The translations under genes and the position numbers were made by a program. DNA of 64,000 nt from Akkermansia muciniphila (GTDB lineage Bacteria; Verrucomicrobiota; Verrucomicrobiia; Verrucomicrobiales; Akkermansiaceae): positions 27,347 through 91,346 of the forward strand of contig CAMDLP010000007.1 of NCBI GenBank assembly GCA_945901795.1. Reading direction: 5' to 3'. The notes beneath the pieces are model-generated. The model searched no databases. It was not told the origin of the DNA and worked only from the letters and a program-made list of their open reading frames with translations. Positions 46,153-55,224 of this stretch are shown one piece after another; position 1 is the first letter of the stretch, and every line of letters starts with the position of its first letter.

Positions 46153-47117
46153 GGTTTCTTGAGGCGGTCGGGTGCATCGATAAATACATCGACTTGCTGG
46201 CCGACGTAAAGCGGCGGATCGGTCGGGCGGTTCAGCGAGTAGATCACCTGCAGGACGCGGGTGTCCACGCGCTCGGTGCTTGAGCCGGTGAGCGAGACTT
46301 TGGGAATGACGTAGGGCTCGATGCGGATGAACTCGAGCGGAAAGGTGACGGTAGGATCGCCCTTCAAATATCCGTATGCGGTCTGGCCCGTGCGGATGCG
46401 GGTGGCGTTCTGCTCGTCGATGTCGGCGCGGACTTGGAGCTTGTTGGTTTCTCCCAGAATCATCGCGGGATTCTTGGGCGAGGTGGCGGCGTATTCGCCG
46501 GCGCGGACGTTCAGCTGGATGATGGTGCCGTCGCGCGGGGCGAGGACGGTAAGGCGGTCGATGAGCAGGGCGATGCGCTTGAGCGAGGTTTCCGAAGCGG
46601 CGAGCTGGGCCTTGGCGGCGGCGAGCTGGGCTTGGGAAACGGCGACGTCCTGCTTGCGGTTTTCAAGGTCTTCGAGGCTAACGGCGCGGCTGTCGGTGAC
46701 GGCGTTGAGGCGCGCGAGCTGGGATTCGAGCTTGGCAAGCTGGGCCTCGCTGACGGCGATCTGCGCGCGGGAGATTTCCTGTTGGGCCTGGGTGGAAAGC
46801 TGCTCGGCGCGGAGGTCGCGGTCGTCGAGTTTCAGCAGCGGTTGGTCCTTTTTTAACACGTCGTTGACCTTGACGAAGACCTCGGTGACGAGGCCGGGGA
46901 TGGGGACGCCGATGGCGACATTCTCACTGAGTGCTTCGAGGATGCCGGTGGCGGCAACGGCTTGTGTGTAGGGTTTTTGCGGCGGCATGACTGGCGGGTC
47001 GCCCGGCGGCGGCATCTGGCGTTCGGCCTGGGTGCGGGAGACCAAGATGATGGCCAAGACACCGAAAAGTGCGGCGACGATGGAGCCGTAGCGGAGGAGT
47101 TTTGAGAAGAAGTTCAT
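46149..47117 (-). CDS. HlyD/MacA-type membrane fusion protein
   Basis: One N-terminal transmembrane helix (about residues 8-27) leads into a periplasmic adaptor. The lipoyl half-motifs (IPGLVTEVFVKVNDVLKKDQ and APRDGTIIQLNVRAGEYA) flank a long coiled-coil hairpin (about residues 105-190), followed by a beta-barrel domain. Length is 322 residues. It connects the ABC permease and ATPase encoded upstream with the outer-membrane channel encoded downstream. Confidence 0.92.
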   Translation of the reverse strand: MNFFSKLLRYGSIVAALFGVLAIILVSRTQAERQMPPPGDPPVMPPQKPYTQAVAATGILEALSENVAIGVPIPGLVTEVFVKVNDVLKKDQPLLKLDDRDLRAEQLSTQAQQEISRAQIAVSEAQLAKLESQLARLNAVTDSRAVSLEDLENRKQDVAVSQAQLAAAKAQLAASETSLKRIALLIDRLTVLAPRDGTIIQLNVRAGEYAATSPKNPAMILGETNKLQVRADIDEQNATRIRTGQTAYGYLKGDPTVTFPLEFIRIEPYVIPKVSLTGSSTERVDTRVLQVIYSLNRPTDPPLYVGQQVDVFIDAPDRLKKP

Positions 47118-47127
47118 GGGAGTCGCA

Positions 47128-47250
47128 GGTCTAAAAGTCTAAAAGTCTGAAGACGATGAATGAATGAAAGCCGGGATAAATCCCGCGGCCGTTCGGGAGT
47201 GCTCTGCACTTCGATGTTCGATGTTTAGCGTTCGATGTTCGATGTTCACT
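47128..47250. repeat. Two microrepeat tracts between the adaptor and ATPase genes
   Basis: GTCTAAAA units repeat about three times at 47128-47152, and GTTCGAT/TTCGATGTT units repeat about five times at 47210-47250, the last copy touching the end of the ATPase gene. Between them is the perfect palindrome CGGGATAAATCCCG. No gene fits in this gap. The kind of repeat is shared with 12.77 kb and 24.3 kb. Confidence 0.7.
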
Positions 47251-47995
47251 GGGCGTGTTCGTGAATGAAATGAGGCTTCTCGGCGTGGAGCTGTTCCTTA
47301 ACCTCGACGATCTCGCCGTCGTCCATGCGGGCGATACGGTCGGCGTAGGAGAAAATCCGGTTGTCGTGGGTGACGATGATGACGGCGCGCTCGGGCGAGC
47401 GGGCGACCTGGCGGAAAAGGTCGAGGACGATCTCGCCGTTCTGGGCGTCGAGCGCGGCGGTGGGCTCGTCGCAGATGACGAGAGGCGGTTCGTGGACGAG
47501 GGCGCGGGCGATGGCGACGCGCTGCTGCTCGCCGCCGGAGAGTTTGTTAGGCCGTTCCTTCCAGCGCGGGCCGAGGCCGACTTTTTCGAGGATTTCCCGC
47601 GAGCGGGTGAGCGCCTTGCCGCTGGAGATGCCCTGAATGAGCAGGGGAATGCCGACGTTTTCCGCGACGGTGAGGGTGGGGATGAGGTTGAACTGTTGGA
47701 AAATGAAGCCGATGCTATTTGCGCGGAAGCGAGTGAGCGCGTGGCCTGACATTTTTTCCAGGGAGTTGCCCAGGACGTTGATCTCGCCGCTCTCGACCCG
47801 GAGCGTGCCGGCGATGGCGCTGAGCAGGGTGGTTTTGCCGCAGCCGGACGGGCCGACGAGCATCGTGATCTCGCCGCTGCGGGCTTGCAGGTTCACCTGT
47901 TTGAGCACGTGGATGCGCCCCGCCCCCTCGCCGAAACTTTTCTCGACGGCGCGGACATCGACCACGATGTGGTGGGATGGAGAAGAATCAGGCAC
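47246..47995 (-). CDS. MacB/LolD/DevA-type ABC transporter ATPase
   Basis: A 249-residue ATPase with Walker A GPSGCGKTT, signature LSGGEQQRVAIARAL, Walker B VICDEPTAALD and switch His in VTHD. It is most like the LolD/MacB/DevA group that works with FtsX-type permeases. It overlaps the permease gene by 8 nt, and the adaptor and outer-membrane channel follow, so all four genes make one export system. The substrate is not evident. Confidence 0.93.
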   Translation of the reverse strand: MPDSSPSHHIVVDVRAVEKSFGEGAGRIHVLKQVNLQARSGEITMLVGPSGCGKTTLLSAIAGTLRVESGEINVLGNSLEKMSGHALTRFRANSIGFIFQQFNLIPTLTVAENVGIPLLIQGISSGKALTRSREILEKVGLGPRWKERPNKLSGGEQQRVAIARALVHEPPLVICDEPTAALDAQNGEIVLDLFRQVARSPERAVIIVTHDNRIFSYADRIARMDDGEIVEVKEQLHAEKPHFIHEHAQ

Positions 47996-49190
47996 GGAAG
48001 ACCATGGCGGGTTCGTAAAGACTGAGGCGGATGATGCCCATGAGCGCGGCGAGCATGCAGATGAGTTGAACGGCTAGAAATGCGGCGACCGGGATCTGCC
48101 ACGGCATGTAGAACGGTGGCTGGCCGTTCTCGATGGCTCCCATGGCGAATCCCGAGCTGGCTAACAAACCGAGCCCGAAGCCGATGATGCCGACGGTGAG
48201 TGCCTGGAAAAGAAGCATCATGCTCAACCGAAAATTTGACATGCCCATCGCCTTGAGCGCGCCGAGGTGTTTCAAATTATCCAGCACGAAGGCGTAAAAC
48301 GTCTGGCAGGCGATGGCCACGCCGACGATAAATCCGATGACCACCGTGGTGCCGAAGGAAATCGGGATGCCGGTGTTTTTCACATACCACCAGACGGTGG
48401 AGGTGTTGAAATCACCGTATTTCTTGCCTTTCGGAGTGCCCCCGTCGCGCGGGTTGCTGCCGAAGCCTTCGTTCACATAGGCACGGAGGCCGGTGGTCTT
48501 TTCGATCTCGACGGCCGCCTGTTCGGAGCTCATGCCTTCGACGGGCGCGGCGATGACGGTGGTTAGCATTTTCCGCGACTGCGGGGTGTATTGCAGCGCG
48601 CGCTCGTAGGTCGTCCAGATATAGGGGCCGCCGGTGAACGAGCGCATCGCCTTGCAAATCCCGACGACGCGGGCCTCGACGTCGTTGATCTCGAACTGGT
48701 CGCCGATCCGGATTTTTTTCGTGGGATCTTTCGGATCGGAGGAAAGGCGGCTGGTGGCGAGCTCGTCGATGACGACGGTGTTAGGCAGGCGGAGGTCTTC
48801 GAGATTTCCCTCGACCATCCGGCCGGGAGCGCCGGCGAGCGAGGCGGCGTCGATGCCGATGAGCTGCACGGTCTTGAAACTGCCGTCTTCGAGCCGGACG
48901 CGCTGGATGCCGGAGTAAAGCGGCATGGCCCAGCGGACGGCGGAAACCGAGCGGACGCGGGCGACGTCGGTGTCGCGCATCGGGTTGGTTTCGTTGATCT
49001 GCTCGACGCGCTCCTCGACGACGAAGATCGGCGCGGCGACGTTTTTCAGGGTGGCGGTGGTCCAGCGCATCAGGCCGCAGAAAACGGAGGCCTGCTGGAC
49101 GATGAGGAAGGTGGCGAAGAATAAGCCCGCGACCAGCATCAGATACTTGGCCGTGTCGCCGAAGAGCATTTTGAGAGCGAGACCGAGCAT
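47988..49190 (-). CDS. FtsX/MacB/DevC-type ABC transporter permease
   Basis: A 400-residue membrane protein with one N-terminal helix (LMLVAGLFFATFLIVQQ), a large periplasmic domain of about 240 residues, and three C-terminal helices with a short cytoplasmic coupling segment (LKHLGALKAMG). This is the MacB/FtsX/DevC layout. The ATG at 49190 is used; the TTG at 49241 adds a charged stretch of no known use. It is the first gene of the four-gene export cluster. Confidence 0.9.
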   Translation of the reverse strand: MLGLALKMLFGDTAKYLMLVAGLFFATFLIVQQASVFCGLMRWTTATLKNVAAPIFVVEERVEQINETNPMRDTDVARVRSVSAVRWAMPLYSGIQRVRLEDGSFKTVQLIGIDAASLAGAPGRMVEGNLEDLRLPNTVVIDELATSRLSSDPKDPTKKIRIGDQFEINDVEARVVGICKAMRSFTGGPYIWTTYERALQYTPQSRKMLTTVIAAPVEGMSSEQAAVEIEKTTGLRAYVNEGFGSNPRDGGTPKGKKYGDFNTSTVWWYVKNTGIPISFGTTVVIGFIVGVAIACQTFYAFVLDNLKHLGALKAMGMSNFRLSMMLLFQALTVGIIGFGLGLLASSGFAMGAIENGQPPFYMPWQIPVAAFLAVQLICMLAALMGIIRLSLYEPAMVFRA

Positions 49191-49338
49191 GCGAAAAGGG
49201 GAGGACTGGCTGGATCTTAACAGCCGGTGGTGACCGCGCAACCCGCGACATGGGATTGTTTGAGTTTGTGTTGCGGGTGTCTGAAACAGGCTGCTTTTGC
49301 GATTCCATCCGCTTGTCGGAGGGGATTAAATTTTCCGC

Positions 49339-49575
49339 ATGCGGACGATGGACGAGTGGTTGGGATCGGAGGAAACAGGGGAAGCGTTTTCCCACTGCCT
49401 CTGCTGCAAGCTGCCGCTGGTGGAAATCGCCGAACCGTGGCGGGTCAACAAGGAGTTCGCCCGCGGGGAATGCGTGCTGGAATACGCGATCTGCCAGCCG
49501 TGCCGCGATTTTGTCACGGACCAGCTCTCGGAGGAGTCGAAGGAAGCGGTGCGGGGATTTCCGGGGCTGCTTTGA
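49339..49575 (+). CDS. Small CxxC zinc-ribbon-like protein
   Basis: A 78-residue acidic protein with two cysteine pairs, C20/C23 (CLCC) and C52/C55 (CQPC), spaced as in a zinc ribbon, and an amphipathic end (SEESKEAVRGFP). It is the only plus-strand gene between 43.3 and 54.9 kb. It is convergent with the PLP enzyme gene (8 bp apart) and divergent from the permease gene. Function unknown; the Cys pattern and start position argue that it is real. Confidence 0.62.
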   Translation: MRTMDEWLGSEETGEAFSHCLCCKLPLVEIAEPWRVNKEFARGECVLEYAICQPCRDFVTDQLSEESKEAVRGFPGLL

Positions 49576-49583
49576 AACGCGGG

Positions 49584-51056
49584 TCAGGCGTGGGTGAACG
49601 CCTCTTCGAACGCGGCGAGGATCGTCTCGATCGGCTCAAGGCCGCAGGAGACGCGTAACAAGTTTGGCGAGACACCGCAGCCTTCGGCCCATTCCAGTTC
49701 GTGATAGTGGGCGAGCAGGGTGTAGGGGCAGACCAAGGTGAACGGCGTGCCGAAGCTCGGGCCCTTGCTCAGGCGCAGTGCGTCGTAGACTTTCGGGGTC
49801 TTTTTCGGCGCTTTCAGAACGAAGGAGAGCAGGCCGCCGTAGCCCGCGCCCTTGTGCATGACGGCCTCGTAGTTGGCCTTGTGGGTCAGCGAAGGGTGCC
49901 AGACTTCCGCCACGGCGGGATGGTTGGCAAGCCATGCGGCGAGAGCCAGGCCGTTGGCGTTCACGGTCTCCATCCGCTTGGCGTAGCCTTTGAGATTGGA
50001 AAGCAGAACCTCGGCGTCGCCGATGTATAACGGCGCGCTCTCGGTCGAGTCCGCAGTTAGAGATTCGCGCAGCGCGTTGGCCACCGGCGAGTCGGCGCGC
50101 ACCGTGGCCATTCCGGCCATGACGTCGCCTTTGCCGGAAATCCACTTGGTCAGGCTGCCGGTCACCACGTCGGCGAAACGCAGGGAATCCACGTTCAAGG
50201 GACCGGCGGCGGAGTCGTCGATGACGAATGGCGTGCCGCTGTCCTCGCAGGCCTTGGCCACGCGATGCAGATCGACAGTGCGTAGCAGGGGATTGCTGGG
50301 AACCTCGGTGAAAACCCCGGCGAACTCACCCTGACGGATGCGCATCAGCGCTTCGTCGAAGGATTCCCCGCTGGCGTCGTTCAGGTAGACCACGCCGTGG
50401 CCGAAGAGTTCCTGCACCTTCAGGCTGTCCACGTAGGGGAATTCTAATTGCAGGGTCTTCTTGCCGTCATGCATTCCCGGCAGGGCGCGCAGGACGGCGG
50501 TGATGGCGGCCATGCCGCTGGTGAAAATGAACGTGTCTTCCGGCGCGGCTCCGCTGAACTTGGCCAGCGATCGGGAGATCAAGTGCGACTTCGAGCCTTC
50601 CCGCAAATTCCCGTCGAGGAAATCCTGCGCCTGCCTGCTACTGACGATTTCGCCGGCGAAGCGCCAGTATTCGTCGGCCTCGCGCTTGGCCTTGGCCGGG
50701 ACGACTAACACTTGCAGGCCGTGGAAGCTGGCGATCCGGACGGCGGTCTCGGCGCGGCGCTCGACCCAGCGGTGCGCCCGCTGCACCGAAGCGCGGGTTG
50801 AGAGGACAATGACCTCCTCGTGCTCGCTGGCGACTTCGGCTTTCGCGGCGGCGAACAGGCGTTCCACGACCGGGTGTTTGAAAAACCGGGGATAGCCGGT
50901 GCGCATCCGTTTCAGGACTTTCTCGCGGCCTTCCTCGTAGCCGAGAATAGACTCCCAGGTGGGCAGGCAAACCGAGCACGCGTGAGGAGAATCCGGAAGC
51001 GGCAGCCCCAGATCCTGTTCCTGCCATGCCGGTTTGGCTGATAGGTCACGCTTCAC
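49584..51056 (-). CDS. Trans-sulfuration-type PLP-dependent enzyme (Cys/Met metabolism family)
   Basis: A 490-residue PLP enzyme of the cystathionine gamma-synthase/lyase fold. It shows a conserved phosphate loop (TSGMAAITAVLRAL), Asp in FVIDDSAAGP, the Schiff-base Lys304 in TGSLTKWISGKGD, and the C-terminal VSCGLEPIETI. The N-terminal 130 residues are longer than usual and contain a CSVCLPTW stretch. The start is taken as the GTG at 51056, preceded by a GGAGG sequence, one of the few good ribosome binding sites seen here; an upstream frame to 51188 would overlap the next gene's end. The exact reaction is open. Confidence 0.85.
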   Translation of the reverse strand: MKRDLSAKPAWQEQDLGLPLPDSPHACSVCLPTWESILGYEEGREKVLKRMRTGYPRFFKHPVVERLFAAAKAEVASEHEEVIVLSTRASVQRAHRWVERRAETAVRIASFHGLQVLVVPAKAKREADEYWRFAGEIVSSRQAQDFLDGNLREGSKSHLISRSLAKFSGAAPEDTFIFTSGMAAITAVLRALPGMHDGKKTLQLEFPYVDSLKVQELFGHGVVYLNDASGESFDEALMRIRQGEFAGVFTEVPSNPLLRTVDLHRVAKACEDSGTPFVIDDSAAGPLNVDSLRFADVVTGSLTKWISGKGDVMAGMATVRADSPVANALRESLTADSTESAPLYIGDAEVLLSNLKGYAKRMETVNANGLALAAWLANHPAVAEVWHPSLTHKANYEAVMHKGAGYGGLLSFVLKAPKKTPKVYDALRLSKGPSFGTPFTLVCPYTLLAHYHELEWAEGCGVSPNLLRVSCGLEPIETILAAFEEAFTHA

Positions 51057-51138
51057 CCCCCCTCCATGCCCCGCCCGCGGACTTAGGGCAAGCCGGATCA
51101 ACGTGGACGGGCGAACAAATCCGCGCGAGGCCGGGAAA

Positions 51139-53070
51139 TCAGCGTGGTTTGGCGGGTTCGGGCTCGTCTCCGGTGGCGAGATCGGCACCGGTGAAGACCT
51201 GCGGGTCGCTGTTTTGGGAAATGGAATTGCCGGTGTAGGACTCGGCGGCGAGTCCTTTTTCCAAGATCAGGCCGGAGCCGTGGTTGCGGGTAGCTTGATT
51301 CGCGGTGACTGGCAGGGCGGCGGCGTTTGCGCGGATGACGAAGCCGCCGAGGAGGTTGGCGCGGGCGGTGTTGCCGGTGACTTTTCCCGAGCCGGCGCTG
51401 TCGAGGACCAGCCCGAACTCGCGGTTGGCGATGAGCTGGTTGCCTTCGATGTTGGCGGCCGCGGCGCCGTTGTCGGTGTGGATGCCGTTGCGGCTGTTGC
51501 CCTCGCAGCGGTTGTTGACGAGGGTGACGGCGGCTCCGTCCCACGACTCGATGCCGTGCTCGAAATTTTCCAGTGACTCGCAATCCCTGACTTCAAGGGT
51601 GCTGCCATTGCCGATTGCGGCCGCTCCGTTCCAACCGTTACTGGCGAAGCGGCTGCGGCTAACAAACACCTGGCCGCCTTCGATCACGGCCAGTCCGTGG
51701 CCGCTCGCATCGGTGAAGCGGCAATCGACAAAAGCGGCCTGTCCGCCGCGCACCAGGGCGGCGGAAAACCGGTCGGTGCCGGCGGCGAACGACTCGTGGC
51801 GGAAGCCGATGCCGCTGATCCGCGCGCCTTTCGCATCCGGACCGATAGAAATCGCGCTGCCGTTTTCCGGCGAACACTCGACGATGGTTTCGGCGAGTCC
51901 GGCGCCTTGCAGTTCGACTGCGGCGTTGATGACGAGCGGGCCTTTCCAGACGGCCGCGCCGAGAACGATGCGGTCGCGGTCGCGCGCGCTGGCGAGTGCT
52001 TCGCCGGGCGTGGCGAAATCGCCGGGGACGTGGAGGGTGCGGGTGTAGCTGGAGAGTTTTTCGAGGCGCGCGGCGATTTCCGGATTTCCGGGTGTTAGCG
52101 AGTTGGCTTCGCGGAGCCAGTCGAGCGCTTGTTGGTCGAACTGCCCCTGATCGCGGGCGACGGCCATTTGCAGGAGTTCGGCGGCTTTCGCCTGATCCGC
52201 GGCGATCTTTTCCACGGCGGCGGTGGCATCGGCGAGGATGGATTTCGCATCCGGATCGTCGGGTGTTTTTGCTAGAATTCCTTGCGCCGTGGCGATGGCG
52301 TCGTCCCATCGCTGTTGGTCGAATGCCTGGCGGGCGGAAGCGATGGCGGCGCTGCGCGACTGGTTGGCGCGGGCGATGGCGACTTGTGCGAGAATGGCGG
52401 CGGCGTCCTTTTCCGCGGGAAATTTTGCGAGCACCTGGCGGGCGGCGGCGACCGCTTCGTCGAGGCGTCCGGCCTCAAGCTCGGCGGTGGCCTGGCCGGT
52501 CCAGTAGCCGATGAACTGGGTTTGCTCCTCCACCATGCCGACCTCGATGCTGCGGCGGCCGCGCTGCGCGAGACCGGAACCGGGATCGATGGCCTCGATC
52601 TCGGCAAACGTGCCGGCGGCATCCTGCCAACGGCGGTTCTCGACCATGATGAAGCCCTGGTTCGCGAGGAATCCGATGCGCGCTTGGCGTTGCTCCTCCA
52701 TGGTCTCCTCGTTTTTCAGATAGATCCACGCGCCGCCGCCAATGCTGGTTAGGAGAATCACGAGCCAAGCGAGGTAGCATACCGCGCGTTTCGAGACTCG
52801 CGGGGCAGGGGATGGCGGGATTTCTGCGGTGACGTTTGAAGGCAGCGGCGGAGCGGCGAGGCCGGCGGCTTCCAGGTGTTCCTGGACGGCGGCGAGTGCC
52901 TGGTCGAACTCGATGAGCCCCTGCTGATAGCGGTCTGCCAGAGTATCGTTCGGGGCGGCCCGGACCATCGCGGCGATGCGCTCGCGGGCCTGCTTGAAAT
53001 CGGCGAGATGGGAGCGCGGATCCTCGTCCGGACTAAGTCCGAGGATTTTGCGGGCATCGGGGAGTGTCAT
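51139..53070 (-). CDS. Membrane protein with J-like N-terminus, TPR-type repeats and right-handed beta-helix
   Basis: A 643-residue protein. Residues 1-65 resemble a J-domain-like helical module (DARKILGLSPDEDPRSHLADF onward) but lack the HPD tripeptide. One transmembrane helix (about 96-117) follows. Residues about 120-340 form alpha-helical TPR-like repeats (RRWQDAAGTFAEIEAIDPGS). From about 350 to the end, repeated short strands with N-rich turns (VTLVNNRCEGNSRNGIHTDN, IEGNQLIANREFGLVLD) form a parallel right-handed beta-helix of the NosD/pectate-lyase type. It is probably anchored with the helix domain outside the cytoplasm. Function unknown. Confidence 0.72.
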   Translation of the reverse strand: MTLPDARKILGLSPDEDPRSHLADFKQARERIAAMVRAAPNDTLADRYQQGLIEFDQALAAVQEHLEAAGLAAPPLPSNVTAEIPPSPAPRVSKRAVCYLAWLVILLTSIGGGAWIYLKNEETMEEQRQARIGFLANQGFIMVENRRWQDAAGTFAEIEAIDPGSGLAQRGRRSIEVGMVEEQTQFIGYWTGQATAELEAGRLDEAVAAARQVLAKFPAEKDAAAILAQVAIARANQSRSAAIASARQAFDQQRWDDAIATAQGILAKTPDDPDAKSILADATAAVEKIAADQAKAAELLQMAVARDQGQFDQQALDWLREANSLTPGNPEIAARLEKLSSYTRTLHVPGDFATPGEALASARDRDRIVLGAAVWKGPLVINAAVELQGAGLAETIVECSPENGSAISIGPDAKGARISGIGFRHESFAAGTDRFSAALVRGGQAAFVDCRFTDASGHGLAVIEGGQVFVSRSRFASNGWNGAAAIGNGSTLEVRDCESLENFEHGIESWDGAAVTLVNNRCEGNSRNGIHTDNGAAAANIEGNQLIANREFGLVLDSAGSGKVTGNTARANLLGGFVIRANAAALPVTANQATRNHGSGLILEKGLAAESYTGNSISQNSDPQVFTGADLATGDEPEPAKPR

Positions 53071-53085
53071 ACTGAGTGTGGGATT

Positions 53086-54723
53086 TCAGCCGACGAATTG
53101 TTGCACGATCGGCATCCGGCGGCCGATGCCGAAAGCCTTCGAGGTCACGCGCAGGCCGGGTGCGGCCTGGTGGCGTTTCCACTCGTTGAGGTCCACCCGG
53201 CGCTGGACCCAGCGGACGGTGGCCTCCTCGTAGCCGCGCGAAATGATCTCGTCGGCGGAAAGCTGGTTTTCCACATAGAGTTCGAGGATGCCGTCGAGGA
53301 TTTCATAGGGCGGCAGCGTGTCCTGGTCCTTCTGGTCGGGCCGGAGTTCCGCGCTCGGCGGCTTGTCGATGGTGTTCCACGGGATGATTTCCCGCTCGCG
53401 GTTGATCCAGCGCGCGACCTCGTAAACCCGGCATTTCGGCAGGTCGGAAATGACCGCGAGGCCGCCGCACATGTCGCCGTAAATCGTGCAGTAGCCCACG
53501 GCGAGCTCGCTCTTGTTACCGGTCGTTAGGAGCAGGTGGTTCTCCTTGTTGGAAAGCGCCATGAGCATCAGTCCGCGGATGCGGGCCTGCATGTTTTCCT
53601 CGGTGACGTCTTCCGGTTTGCCTTCGAAAACCGGCTGCATCGTGGCCTTGACGGCTTCGAAGGCGTTTTTGATAGGAACCTCGTCGCAGCGGATGCCGAG
53701 GTTTTTCGCCAGCGCGAACGAGTCGTCCACGCTGCCGCGCGAGGAGTAGGGGCTGGGCATCGTCAGGCCGCGGACGTTTTCCGGGCCGAGCGCGTCGGCG
53801 GCGATGGCGGCGGTCAGGGCGGAGTCGATTCCGCCGCTGAGGCCGAGGCAGACGCTGGAGAACCCGCATTTCGTGACGTAGTCGCGGACGCCGAGGACCA
53901 GGGCTTGATAGAGTTCCTCGGCATCGCAGGAGTCGAGCGGCGCGTCGTTTGCCACAGCGGAAAACGGATCGACCACCAGGCAGGTTTCGGTGAATCCCGC
54001 GAGCTGGATGGCGACGCGGCCGTTGGCGCCGGTGACCAGCGAGTGGCCGTCGAACACGAGCTGGTCGTTCGCGCCGACCGCGTTGCAATAGACGACCGGG
54101 ACTTTCGCCTTGCGGGCGATCCCGCCGATCATCGCGCGGCGGAGCAGCGGCTTGCCGAGGTGAAACGGCGAGGCGCTGAGATTGAGCAGCAGGTCGATGC
54201 CTTTTGCCGAGAGTTCATCGACCGGATCGCGGTCGTAAAACGGGCGCTGCAAGTAGTCTTCCGTCCAGATGTCCTCGCAGATTGTCACGCCGATGCGGTG
54301 GCCGTTCCAGAGGATCGGTTCGTTGGCATCACCGGGTTCGAAGTAGCGGCGCTCGTCGAAAACATCGTAAGTCGGCAGCAGGGTTTTCCAGATGCGGTGC
54401 TGGATTTTTCCGTTCTTCAGCCAAGCTGCCGCGTTGCGGAACGGTTTCCCCGGCCGGGACGGGTGGTGGTGGTCCACGTAGCCGACGAGCAGCGGGACCT
54501 CGCGGATTTCGCCGGCGAGGTAGTCGAGCGCCTGCAGGCATTTCGGGACGAACTGGGATTTGAAAACCAAGTCCCGCGGCGGGTAGCCGACCAGTGACAG
54601 CTCGGGCGTGAGCACCAGTTCCGCGCCGGCTTCAAGGCATTCCCGGTAAGCGGCGAGGATGCGTTTCACGTTGCCGGGGAAGTCCCCGATGACCGAGTTG
54701 ATTTGGGCGATGCCGATGTTCAT
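53086..54723 (-). CDS. nadE: NAD+ synthetase (glutamine-hydrolysing)
   Basis: NadE amidates deamido-NAD. The N-terminal nitrilase-fold glutaminase has the triad Glu41 (PELSLVGYP), Lys113 (KTLLPTYD) and Cys149 (ICEDIW). The C-terminal ATP pyrophosphatase domain has the P-loop LSGGIDSAL and the conserved TGNKSELAVGYCT. Length is 545 residues, as expected for the two-domain type. It follows the beta-helix gene's orientation, with a 15-bp gap. Confidence 0.96.
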   Translation of the reverse strand: MNIGIAQINSVIGDFPGNVKRILAAYRECLEAGAELVLTPELSLVGYPPRDLVFKSQFVPKCLQALDYLAGEIREVPLLVGYVDHHHPSRPGKPFRNAAAWLKNGKIQHRIWKTLLPTYDVFDERRYFEPGDANEPILWNGHRIGVTICEDIWTEDYLQRPFYDRDPVDELSAKGIDLLLNLSASPFHLGKPLLRRAMIGGIARKAKVPVVYCNAVGANDQLVFDGHSLVTGANGRVAIQLAGFTETCLVVDPFSAVANDAPLDSCDAEELYQALVLGVRDYVTKCGFSSVCLGLSGGIDSALTAAIAADALGPENVRGLTMPSPYSSRGSVDDSFALAKNLGIRCDEVPIKNAFEAVKATMQPVFEGKPEDVTEENMQARIRGLMLMALSNKENHLLLTTGNKSELAVGYCTIYGDMCGGLAVISDLPKCRVYEVARWINREREIIPWNTIDKPPSAELRPDQKDQDTLPPYEILDGILELYVENQLSADEIISRGYEEATVRWVQRRVDLNEWKRHQAAPGLRVTSKAFGIGRRMPIVQQFVG

Positions 54724-54957
54724 GAGCGCATTCAGAAAACACCCGCAAACGGTTCCGGGTAAAAGGAAAAAACATTTTGGCGGATGTCCCGCATTTCAAA
54801 TCCGCCCCTCGTCTTCCGCGATCCGCTCCTCGGCTTGAACCATTTCGGCACTCAAGCGCCCGGAAATCCCTCCGCCCCGGCCAGTCGTGAATTTTCAAGG
54901 CGTTTTCCCTCGCCGAGTGTCCTCTGGCGGTTAGTCCCCGCCTGTCTCATGCATTGA

Positions 54958-55068
54958 ACTGAACCCGGCACCGCCGACGATTCCCACGCCGAACTCGAAA
55001 AGAAACTCTGGGACGCCGCTAACCAACTCTGGGCCGGGGCGGACCTCAAGCCGTCCGAATACTCTCCC
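54958..55068 (+). pseudogene. Remnant of hsdM (type I restriction-modification methylase), N-terminal fragment
   Basis: About 37 codons in one frame read DDSHAELEKKLWDAANQLWAG and then LKPSEYSP, which is the typical N-terminus of type I HsdM (ELEKKLW..A..L......KPSEY). After SEYSP the similarity ends abruptly. In frame upstream, ATG CAT is followed directly by a stop (54949-54957), so the piece cannot be expressed as a normal start. Together with the hsdR scrap at 55838, it marks a deleted restriction-modification operon. Confidence 0.7.
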
Positions 55069-55109
55069 ATCTGCCGGTGGAGGCGATTGAGGGGGCGGTG
55101 GCGGAAGGC

Positions 55110-55156
55110 TCGGAGCGAGACGCTCCGACAACGGCCTGCGGCGAGACGCCACAGCC
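55110..55156. repeat. Two adjacent palindromes around AGA loops
   Basis: TCGGAGCG-AGA-CGCTCCGA (55110-55128) is a perfect 8-bp hairpin. Directly after it (55133-55156) a second, imperfect hairpin has a GGCG-AGA-CGCC core. Both share the GCG-AGA-CGC centre, so they look like two copies of one palindromic unit. They lie at the point where hsdM similarity ends. Confidence 0.6.
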
Positions 55157-55224
55157 ACATTCTGCTGGACGACTGGTTCAATTTCCGCATTGCGGGATTC
55201 CTCTTTCCCGTGTATTTGGATTCC

